Positions 1-5,120 of a stretch of 5,120 bases of DNA are shown here, piece by piece. A program made the translations under genes and the position numbers. How positions within the stretch are numbered: the stretch's first letter is position 1; every line of letters starts with the position of its first letter. Below the pieces are notes generated by a model that searched no databases, had not been told where the DNA came from, and worked only from the letters and a program-made list of their open reading frames with translations. Location: positions 1-5,120 of the forward strand of contig JAHENO010000293.1 in NCBI GenBank assembly GCA_018609945.1, read 5' to 3'. The stretch comes from Haloarculaceae archaeon. Its GTDB lineage: Archaea; Halobacteriota; Halobacteria; Halobacteriales; Haloarculaceae.

Positions 1-976
1 CCTCGTCGACGAGGTGAGCCAGTTCCGGACCGACGCCGGCGTAGTCGAGGCCGGCCGAGACGCTGTGTGACTCCATGATCTGGCCGTCCGAGTCCTGGAG
101 GACCTTCGTCCGGGCGCCGTGGAGGACGCCCTCCTCGCCAGTCGAGAGCGAGGCGGAATTGGGCGCGACGCCCGCATCCTCGTCGACAGCGAGTGAAGAC
201 CCGCCGGCCTCGACGGCGTACAGTGCCACGTCCTCGTCGCCGACGAAGGCGTCGAACGTGCCCATCGTGTTCGACCCGCCGCCGGCACAGGCGAGCACGT
301 CGTCGGGAAGCCGTCCGGCTTTCTCGCGGGTCTGGGCGCGGGCCTCCTCGGAGATGACTCCCTGGAAGTCACGCACCATCGCCGGGAAGGGATGTGGCCC
401 GACCACACTCCCGATGACGTAGTGGGTGGTCTCGACCGTGCGGGCCCAGTCGCGCATCGTCTCGCTGATGGCTTCCTTGAGCGTCCCGCGGCCCGTCGTG
501 ACCGGCGTCACCTCGGCGCCGTTGATGCGCATCCGGAAGACGTTGGGTCGCTGGCGTGCGATGTCCGTCTCGCCCATGTATATCTCGCAGGGCATGTCGA
601 GGTGGGCCGCGGCCATCGCCGTCGCGGTCCCGTGCTGGCCAGCGCCGGTTTCGGCGATGATGCGCTCTTTGCCCATGTATTTGGCCAGCAGGACCTGTCC
701 GAGGGCGTTGTTGAGCTTGTGAGCACCGCCGTGGAGCAGGTCCTCGCGCTTGAGATACACCTCGGTGTCGTAGCGGGCCGAAAGCTGGTCGGCACGCTGG
801 AGCGGCGTCGGTCGGCCGCCGAAATCCGCCAGCCGTCGGCGGAACTCCTCGCGGAAACCGTCCTCGTTGTCGAGCACGTATCGCTCGTAGGCGTCTGTCA
901 GTTCCTCGATTGCCGGCATCAACGCCTCCGGCACGTACTGTCCGCCGTAGTCGCCGAACTTGCTGTCAGTTCCCAT
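1..976 (-). CDS. trpB: Tryptophan synthase beta chain, C-terminus cut by window edge
   Basis: This is the beta subunit of tryptophan synthase, a cytosolic PLP enzyme that condenses indole with L-serine to give L-tryptophan. I translated 325 codons from the ATG at 976-974 to the left edge with no stop. The N-terminus reads MGTDSKFGDYGGQYVPEAL, typical of TrpB. The PLP lysine is K87 in the motif GGAHKLNNALGQ (codon 718-716), E109 lies in ETGAGQHG, and the phosphate-binding GGGSN loop is at residues 232-236. K87, E109 and S235 fall at the same numbers as in the well-studied Salmonella enzyme. SAGLDYAGVGPE is close to the edge. With a family length near 400 residues, roughly 70-100 C-terminal residues are missing. 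The start lies inside the end of trpC, with no clear Shine-Dalgarno sequence, suggesting coupled translation. A TrpA partner probably follows outside the window. The active-site set is intact, so I see no sign of decay. Confidence 0.97.
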   Translation of the reverse strand, partial: MGTDSKFGDYGGQYVPEALMPAIEELTDAYERYVLDNEDGFREEFRRRLADFGGRPTPLQRADQLSARYDTEVYLKREDLLHGGAHKLNNALGQVLLAKYMGKERIIAETGAGQHGTATAMAAAHLDMPCEIYMGETDIARQRPNVFRMRINGAEVTPVTTGRGTLKEAISETMRDWARTVETTHYVIGSVVGPHPFPAMVRDFQGVISEEARAQTREKAGRLPDDVLACAGGGSNTMGTFDAFVGDEDVALYAVEAGGSSLAVDEDAGVAPNSASLSTGEEGVLHGARTKVLQDSDGQIMESHSVSAGLDYAGVGPELAHLVDE

Positions 977-1730
977 CGTTGAGTGTCGTCAGTCGCCGCG
1001 TGTTCGTTTCGACGTCGCCGTCCATGATCGCCGAGCCGACCAGCAGTCCGTCGGCCCCGGCCCGGCGCATCCGCCGGACGTCCTCGCTGTCGTGTATGCC
1101 GCTTTCCGCAATCAGAGTGACGCTCCCGGGTGCGGCCGGTGCCACCCGCTCGAACGTCGAGAGGTCGACGTCCAGGCGCGCGAGGTCGCGGTTGTTCACC
1201 CCCACCACGTCCGCGCCGGCCTCGACGGCAGCCCGCACCTCGTCCCGGGTGTGTGCCTCGATCAGCACCTGGAACCCCCGCTCGTGGGCCGCTGCAGTCA
1301 ACCCCGCCAGGTCGTCGACGAACCGGGCGATGAGCAGGACCAGATCGGCCGCGACGGTGTCGAGTTGCGCCTCGCGGAGGACGAAATCCTTCCGGAGCAC
1401 GGGCACGTCCACCGCCTCGCGGACCGCCCGGAGGTCGGCGGGCCTCCCGCCGAAGTGTTCGGGCTCGGTCAGTACCGACAGCGCCGCCGCGCCGCCGGCG
1501 ACCATCCCCTCGGCCAGGTCGACGGGGTCGTCCGCGCGCTCGCCCGCCGTCGTGGGGCTCGTCGGTTTGACCTCCGCAATCAGTGGAACCCGTCCCGCGG
1601 ATTCGGCCCGAGCGAACGCCGCCTCGATGGGCCGGGCGTCGACCGACACCCGCTCGCCACCGGGGTCGCGGTCCCGTGCCGTCTCCAGTATCGACCGTAT
1701 CGCCGGCGCGAACTCCTCGCTTTCGACCAT
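966..1730 (-). CDS. trpC: Indole-3-glycerol-phosphate synthase
   Basis: The 254-residue product is a single-domain TIM-barrel enzyme that closes the ring of carboxyphenylaminodeoxyribulose phosphate to indole-3-glycerol phosphate, releasing CO2 and water. The catalytic lysine is K55 in LIAEVKPTSP, with E53 beside it. Next come E89 in SVLTEPEHFGG, K114 in VLRKDF, E158 in VLIEAH, N179 in VGVNNRDL and S210 in AESGI. These match, in order, the catalytic and phosphate-binding positions known from the Sulfolobus enzyme. The family motif after the lysine is usually K-x-x-SPS; here it is KPTSPT. The length is normal for a monofunctional TrpC, with no fused TrpF. ATG 1730 is the only likely start, because an in-frame TAG sits four codons upstream. 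The TGA stop at 968-966 lies inside the first codons of trpB, an 11-base overlap. The gene heads the visible operon and has its own promoter immediately upstream. Confidence 0.97.
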   Translation of the reverse strand: MVESEEFAPAIRSILETARDRDPGGERVSVDARPIEAAFARAESAGRVPLIAEVKPTSPTTAGERADDPVDLAEGMVAGGAAALSVLTEPEHFGGRPADLRAVREAVDVPVLRKDFVLREAQLDTVAADLVLLIARFVDDLAGLTAAAHERGFQVLIEAHTRDEVRAAVEAGADVVGVNNRDLARLDVDLSTFERVAPAAPGSVTLIAESGIHDSEDVRRMRRAGADGLLVGSAIMDGDVETNTRRLTTLNDGN

Positions 1731-1732
1731 TG

Positions 1733-1759
1733 ATGAACACTAATGAACAGAGATGTACA
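1733..1759 (-). repeat. Three 7-base repeats at 10-base spacing over the trp promoter
   Basis: On the plus strand ATGAACA occurs at 1733-1739 and again at 1743-1749, and a one-mismatch copy ATGTACA is at 1753-1759. The period is exactly 10 bases, close to one helical turn, so all three would face the same side of the DNA. On the trp-sense strand the words read TGTACAT, TGTTCAT, TGTTCAT. The first overlaps the TATA element and the last reaches the predicted transcription start. That is where a repressor would block initiation. Operator function is inferred. Confidence 0.5.
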
Positions 1760-1770
1760 TAAGACTTGCG
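1756..1770 (-). promoter_or_regulatory. BRE/TATA promoter of the trpCB operon
   Basis: Read on the minus strand, CGCAAGT (1770-1764) fits the haloarchaeal TFB-recognition consensus CRnAAnY at every defined position. It is followed directly by the TATA-like CTTATGTA (1763-1756). Archaeal transcription usually begins about 22-27 bases downstream of the TATA centre, which places the start near 1731-1738, within a few bases of the trpC ATG at 1730. The transcript would then be leaderless or nearly so, as is common in haloarchaea, which agrees with the absence of a Shine-Dalgarno sequence. The start site is inferred from spacing only. Confidence 0.65.
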
Positions 1771-1844
1771 TCCCGCAGGTCTCACGAGCGGTGCGGGGCC
1801 GTCCGGACGCCAATCTTGAAGTCGCCGACCACCGAGTGGGTGAT

Positions 1845-2306
1845 ATGGAGGAGGTTGCCGGTATCTACGCCCGCGAATCCACGTATCTCGACTGTTACGT
1901 CCAGGTCGGGGTCGCACAGGGACGGGTCATCTCGGTTTCGTTTCCACCGACCCCGGAGGCCGACGCGGAGTCGGAGCACGAGTTGCTCGACCGCATTACG
2001 GCGTACCTCCAGGGCGACCGCGACGACTTCGCGGACGTGACGGTTGCGCTGACGATGGCGACCGACCAGCGCGAGGTCCTCGAGCGCGTCCGCGAGATCC
2101 CCTACGGCGAACAGGCGACCGTCGAGCAACTGGCGCGGATGGTGCCCGACCGCGACCCCGACGAAGAGGGGGACAGGCGGCTTGTCCGGGACGCCCTCGC
2201 GAACAACCCCGCACCGATCTTCGTTGCCGACCACCGCGTCCGGGACGGCCCGAGCGGCGCACCCCCCGGGGTCGAACAGAAACTCCGGGCTGTGGAGGGG
2301 CTATAG
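1845..2306 (+). CDS. Alkylguanine-DNA alkyltransferase-like protein lacking the catalytic Cys
   Basis: The 153-residue product has the layout of the MGMT/Ogt family: an N-terminal beta-rich part (residues 1-65, with YVQVGVAQGRVISVSF) and a C-terminal DNA-binding domain (about 73-153). IPYGEQATVEQLA (85-97) corresponds to the first part of the helix-turn-helix. NPAPIFVADHRV (121-132) corresponds to the family signature NPxPxxIPCHRV. True enzymes use that Cys to take alkyl groups from O6-alkylguanine. Here the position is D129. By eye alignment the base-flipping Tyr is V93 and the Arg finger is A119. The only Cys, C17, lies in the N-terminal part. It may be a non-enzymatic lesion binder like ATL proteins or have a different role. 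I prefer ATG 1845; longer starts (GTG 1836, ATG 1743) would push into the trpC promoter region. Only a weak TATA-like TCTTGAAG (1814-1821) sits about 27 bases upstream. Its stop overlaps that of the convergent protease gene. Family assignment is fairly sure; function is unknown. Confidence 0.85.
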   Translation: MEEVAGIYARESTYLDCYVQVGVAQGRVISVSFPPTPEADAESEHELLDRITAYLQGDRDDFADVTVALTMATDQREVLERVREIPYGEQATVEQLARMVPDRDPDEEGDRRLVRDALANNPAPIFVADHRVRDGPSGAPPGVEQKLRAVEGL

Positions 2307-3116
2307 CAGTCGGTCCAGTCCGAGCCACTCGTGGGCGAGAAACTCCAGGGCGTTCACGAGGTAGTGGGCGACCACGACCACGAGCAGACTCCCCGAGAGG
2401 ATGTAGCCGGCCGCGAGGACCAGTCCCAGTCCGCCGGTGACAGCCACGCCGACCCGACCCTGTGCGCCGTGCCCGACGGCGAAGGCAGCCGAGGAGACGA
2501 GAGCGAGCGCCCACGGAGAGACGCCGAATCCGGCTGCCGGAACGCCGATGACCGCCGCACGGAAGATGAACTCCTCGACGACCGCAACGACCGGCAACAC
2601 TCCGCCCAGGAGGACCGCCCAGCCGCGGGCGCTGTCGGGGGCGAGCGCCTCGCGCAACCCTTCGTCGTAGGCCGCACCGACCGCGTCCGCGACCGACGCG
2701 CTCGCCTCGTTGGCACCCCACAGCGCCAGTCCAAAGGCCACACCCACGAGGACTGCGGGGACGCCCGCGTTCCAGGGGTCGGCGGTGATGCCGAGCGCTC
2801 CCGGTGGGATGGCATAGAAGACGGCCCCCGCGAACAGAATCCCCCCGAAGAGGCCCTGTGTCACTGCGACGTTGACCAGGAGGGCCCCCGTCGTGAGTTC
2901 CGCGATTGCGTCGCCAGCACGGGACGACTGGGTCGGATCGTGTGCGAGCTCGCCCTCGGCGAGGGCGTGACGTCGGACCATCGCGCGTCCGTGGTCGGCA
3001 CTCGGGGAAGTTCGGTCACTGCGGACCGCGCCCTGCGAGGCACGCGCCAGCGCGAGAAGGAGAGCGAGAACGACCGCAGTGAGTCCGACGAAGGGGACCC
3101 ACTGGGGGTCGGTCAC
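2301..3116 (-). CDS. CPBP-family (CAAX protease/Abi-type) intramembrane metalloprotease
   Basis: The 271-residue product is a polytopic membrane protein. Hydrophobic segments lie near residues 7-25, 73-105 (probably two), 117-135, 166-180, 187-213 and 222-258, and a hydrophilic loop at about 26-70 follows the first. The three CPBP motifs are present in order: EEFIFR (181-186, the EExxxR motif), FAVGH (212-216, FxxxH) and HYLVN (251-255, HxxxN). In Rce1-type relatives these Glu and His residues form the catalytic site within the membrane. The family includes CAAX prenyl endopeptidases and bacterial self-immunity proteins; the substrate here is unknown, and archaea are not known for classic CAAX prenylation. 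The start is GTG 3116: an in-frame TAA lies two codons upstream and the first membrane helix begins soon after. The gene lies 86 bases downstream of lonB on the same strand, suggesting shared transcription and a membrane proteolysis role. I recall lon and an abi-like gene being adjacent in Haloferax but cannot check this here. The start codon sits inside an inverted repeat. Confidence 0.92.
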   Translation of the reverse strand: MTDPQWVPFVGLTAVVLALLLALARASQGAVRSDRTSPSADHGRAMVRRHALAEGELAHDPTQSSRAGDAIAELTTGALLVNVAVTQGLFGGILFAGAVFYAIPPGALGITADPWNAGVPAVLVGVAFGLALWGANEASASVADAVGAAYDEGLREALAPDSARGWAVLLGGVLPVVAVVEEFIFRAAVIGVPAAGFGVSPWALALVSSAAFAVGHGAQGRVGVAVTGGLGLVLAAGYILSGSLLVVVVAHYLVNALEFLAHEWLGLDRLL

Positions 3117-3131
3117 GTTTTATCGTGACCG
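3110..3131. repeat. Perfect 8-bp inverted repeat spanning the CPBP start codon
   Basis: CGGTCACG (3110-3117) and CGTGACCG (3124-3131) are exact reverse complements separated by the 6-base TTTTAT. In the CPBP mRNA this would be an 8-bp, GC-rich hairpin with loop AUAAAA. The GUG start codon (3116-3114) would be paired in its downstream arm, so the hairpin would hide the start from the ribosome. As DNA it could equally be a site for a dimeric regulator. The repeat is seen directly; its role is inferred. Confidence 0.6.
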
Positions 3132-3200
3132 CTGTACGCCAGTACCAGATCGACCGCACGCTTTGGCGGGGTCGAAACGGTGAAACGGTACAGCGGTCAC
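3125..3200. repeat. Perfect 13-bp inverted repeat between lonB and the CPBP gene
   Basis: GTGACCGCTGTAC (3125-3137) and GTACAGCGGTCAC (3188-3200) are exact reverse complements with a 50-base spacer. The arm at 3188-3200 begins two bases after the lonB stop codon on the transcript. The arm at 3125-3137 shares bases 3125-3131 with the hairpin that covers the CPBP start, so the two pairings exclude each other. The pair could form a long-range RNA stem, a transcript 3'-end structure, or a looped operator. The spacer has no T-rich tract typical of an archaeal terminator, apart from two short TTT runs. Confidence 0.6.
3174..3189 (-). repeat. Tandem 8-bp direct repeat after lonB
   Basis: GAAACGGT occurs twice back to back (3174-3181 and 3182-3189), which is ACCGTTTC twice on the lonB-sense strand. 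It abuts and slightly overlaps the inner end of the 13-bp arm at 3188-3200. It could be part of a regulator site or a remnant of slippage; function is not evident. Confidence 0.45.
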
Positions 3201-3202
3201 TC

Positions 3203-5120
3203 TTACTGGGGCTGGGGGCTGCCGCTGCCGCGGCCGACCTCGTGTTCGAGTGCCTGGCCGGTGATGGCCTTCAGGCGCGAGACCAGCGAGTCCTTCTCGG
3301 GTTCGCCCGCCAGCGCGACCTCCAGCACCTCGGAGATGTGCCGGACAGGGATGATCTCGACCATCTCTTCGTACTCCTCCTCGATCATCACGTCCTGTTC
3401 GTTGGCCTGGGGGATGATGACCTTGTCCAGCCCGGACTTGGCGGCGGCCTCGATCTTGTGGGTGACGCCGCCGACCGGCAGGACGTCCCCGCGCACGGAG
3501 AGCGAGCCGGTCATGGCGATGTTCTGTGCGACCGGCACCTCCTCCAGAGCGGAGATGACGGCAGTGGCGACAGTGATGGAGGCGGAGTCGCCGTCGACGC
3601 CGCCCTCGCCCACCTGGACGAACTGGATGTGGACGTCCTTCTCGGAGATGTCCTCGTCGGAGAACTTCTTGATGATCGCCGAGACGTTCTGGACGGCCTC
3701 CTCGGCCATCTCCTGGAGCTGGCCGGTTGCGATGACCTCTCCGGGGCCCTGGCTGGGCGTGACCTCGGCCATCACGGGCAGGACGATTCCCGAGTCCTCG
3801 CCCATGACGGCCAGCCCGTTGACGCGGCCGACCACGTCGCCGTCGGCGACGGTCAGCTCGTAGTCCTTGCGCCGTTCGATGTAGTTGTCCGCGAGTTGCT
3901 GTTCGATGGACCTGGAGCGGCGCTTGGCCTGGAGGACGTCCTCGCGCTCGACGAACTCCTTGTCCTCGGCGCGGGCGATGTCGCCGGCGACGCGAACCAG
4001 CCCGCCGAGGTCGCGCAGTTTCAGCGTGAGGTGGTCCTTCCGGCCCGACCGGCGCTGGGCTTCGAGGATGATCTCCGCGACCGCCTCCTCCGTGAAGTGG
4101 GGCAGGCGGCCGTCCTTCTCGACCTCCTGGGCGACGAAACGGGCGTACTTCCGCCGCATCTCGGGGGTGTCGTCGATGGTGTCGTCCATGTAGACCTCGT
4201 ACCCGTACCCCTTCACGCGCGAGCGGAGCGCCGGGTGCATGTTCTCCATGGCGTCCAGGTTCCCGGCCGCGACCATCACGAAGTCACACGGGACCGGTTC
4301 GGTCTGGACCATCGCGCCCGAGGAGCGCTCGGACTGGCCGGTGATGGAGAACTCCCCTTCCTGGATGGCCGTCATCAGCTTCTGCTGGCTGCGGATGTCG
4401 AGCGTGTTGATCTCGTCGACGAACAGCACGCCCTTGTTGGCCTCGTGGATGGCGCCCGACTCGACGCGGTCGTGGGAGGGCGTCTCCATCCCGCCGGACT
4501 GGAAGGGGTCGTGGCGGACGTCGCCCAGCAGGGCGCCTGCGTGGGCACCCGTCGCGTCGATGAAGGGGGCGGTCTGCTGGTTCGCGTTGTTGACCAGCAG
4601 GTTCGGAATCATCGAGTCGTTGCCCCGCGATCCGTAGCGGAACGCCAGGTAGATGACACCCGCTGCCAGAATGCCCAGCAGGATCTGCTGGACGATCAGA
4701 AGCGAGTAGCCGATGACGATGGCGATGATGATCCACATCAGGAAGGTCCGCATCTGGTTGCGCTTGCGGGCCTCCTCCTTGTGGGCCTCGACGATCTGTT
4801 CTCCTTTTCCGGCGGGGACCGTCCTGACCTTGGGTTCGTTGCCGTCGTCAGGGTTGTGGTAGACGAGAACGTCTTGGAGCTCCTCCTTGGGGAGTAGCTG
4901 GCTCATCGCCTTCGCGAGCATCGACTTCCCGGTCCCGGGCGACCCGATCATCATCACGTGGCGGCGCTGCTTTGCCGCTTTCTTGACGATGTCCCGCGCG
5001 TGGTCCTGGCCGATGACCTGATCGACCAGCCGGTCGGGGACGTCGATATCGCCCGACGATTCGATCTGCAGGCCACCGAGGGGACCGTCCTCGGCATCCT
5101 CGTCGACCTCGACACTGGCG
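3203..5120 (-). CDS. lonB: Membrane-anchored ATP-dependent Lon protease (LonB), N-terminus outside window
   Basis: Archaeal LonB is a membrane-tethered AAA+ protease that unfolds and degrades proteins at the inner face of the membrane. Here 638 residues are visible from the right edge to the TAA at 3205-3203. Numbering from the first visible residue, IDVPDRLVDQVIGQDHARDI (24-43) leads into the ATPase. Walker A is GSPGTGKS (59-66) and Walker B is GVLFVDE (230-236). Sensor 1 is in AAGN (N287). Two membrane helices at about 125-143 and 145-161 are inserted between the Walker motifs, the hallmark of LonB; the bacterial LonA N-terminal substrate domain is absent. The protease dyad is S512 in VDGDSAS (codon 3586-3584) and K555 in GGVTHKIEAA (codon 3457-3455), 43 residues apart as in E. 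coli Lon. Reading stays open past the GTG at 4957 that a gene finder might choose; that GTG is the Val of HVMMIG just before Walker A. About 50-70 acidic N-terminal residues are probably missing. The tail is GRGSGSPQPQ. The CPBP protease gene follows downstream. Confidence 0.97.
   Translation of the reverse strand, partial: ASVEVDEDAEDGPLGGLQIESSGDIDVPDRLVDQVIGQDHARDIVKKAAKQRRHVMMIGSPGTGKSMLAKAMSQLLPKEELQDVLVYHNPDDGNEPKVRTVPAGKGEQIVEAHKEEARKRNQMRTFLMWIIIAIVIGYSLLIVQQILLGILAAGVIYLAFRYGSRGNDSMIPNLLVNNANQQTAPFIDATGAHAGALLGDVRHDPFQSGGMETPSHDRVESGAIHEANKGVLFVDEINTLDIRSQQKLMTAIQEGEFSITGQSERSSGAMVQTEPVPCDFVMVAAGNLDAMENMHPALRSRVKGYGYEVYMDDTIDDTPEMRRKYARFVAQEVEKDGRLPHFTEEAVAEIILEAQRRSGRKDHLTLKLRDLGGLVRVAGDIARAEDKEFVEREDVLQAKRRSRSIEQQLADNYIERRKDYELTVADGDVVGRVNGLAVMGEDSGIVLPVMAEVTPSQGPGEVIATGQLQEMAEEAVQNVSAIIKKFSDEDISEKDVHIQFVQVGEGGVDGDSASITVATAVISALEEVPVAQNIAMTGSLSVRGDVLPVGGVTHKIEAAAKSGLDKVIIPQANEQDVMIEEEYEEMVEIIPVRHISEVLEVALAGEPEKDSLVSRLKAITGQALEHEVGRGSGSPQPQ

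Noticed and set aside
392..982. A 196-codon plus-strand frame opposite trpB
   Set aside because: It is a shadow of the clearly recognisable TrpB reading frame.
960..1733. Plus-strand frames of 257 and 277 codons opposite trpC
   Set aside because: trpC has all its catalytic residues in order; the opposite frames are low-complexity, Arg- or Ser-rich shadows with no recognisable domain.
1743..1844. Extended start at ATG 1743 for the alkyltransferase-like gene
   Set aside because: It would put the coding region over the trpC promoter and phased repeats, adds 34 residues with no family resemblance, and starts before the weak TATA-like element of the gene. ATG 1845 fits the usual family length.
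1996..2721. A 241-codon minus-strand frame across the convergent junction
   Set aside because: The product is a Gly/Arg-rich string typical of off-frame GC-rich DNA, and it covers two genes with recognisable motifs.
3118..3124. TTTTATC as a plus-strand TATA box, or ATAAAA as a minus-strand one
   Set aside because: On the plus strand it would only drive RNA antisense to lonB. On the minus strand it lies directly at the CPBP start, so transcription would begin inside the gene. Its place as the loop of a perfect hairpin is a better account.
3125..4897. A 590-codon plus-strand open frame opposite lonB, the longest uninterrupted plus-strand frame in the window
   Set aside because: It is in exact codon register with lonB, so it is open simply because lonB has no TTA, CTA or TCA codons there, which are rare at this GC content. 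The product resembles no family I know, and lonB has intact motifs throughout.
4955..4957. GTG at 4957 as the lonB start
   Set aside because: The frame stays open to the window edge with clear LonB sequence upstream (VDQVIGQDHARDI), and starting here would truncate the protein immediately before Walker A.

Overview
The window reads as the chromosome of a halophilic archaeon (class Halobacteria). It is GC-rich, the proteins are rich in Asp and Glu, and two genes have archaeal hallmarks: a membrane-anchored LonB protease and a trpC-trpB arrangement. It also carries a haloarchaeal BRE/TATA promoter sitting almost on a start codon. Genus cannot be assigned from sequence alone. Nearly all of the window is coding; I see no RNA genes, mobile elements or CRISPR, and no gene-free stretch longer than about 115 bases.

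Layout. Positions 1-1730 (minus strand) hold the end of a tryptophan operon: trpC (indole-3-glycerol-phosphate synthase) overlaps trpB (tryptophan synthase beta chain) by 11 bases, and trpB runs off the left edge. trpA probably follows outside the window. A 114-base divergent gap (1731-1844) carries the trpC promoter, overlaid by three copies of a 7-base word at exact 10-base spacing. Positions 1845-2306 (plus strand) encode a small protein of the O6-alkylguanine-DNA alkyltransferase fold in which the catalytic Cys is Asp; by my alignment the base-flipping Tyr and Arg are also replaced. It ends tail to tail with a CPBP-family intramembrane protease (2301-3116, minus), and the palindrome CTATAG supplies both stop codons. 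An 86-base gap dense in inverted repeats separates that gene from lonB (3203 to the right edge, minus), whose N-terminus lies outside.

How the genes relate. trpC and trpB are consecutive steps of tryptophan synthesis and probably translationally coupled. lonB and the CPBP gene are collinear and both encode membrane-embedded or membrane-anchored proteases, so a membrane protein quality-control unit is plausible. The repeats between them could form two mutually exclusive RNA hairpins, one of which buries the CPBP GTG start codon. That possible switch, the phased repeats at the trp promoter and the Cys-less alkyltransferase-like protein deserve most attention.
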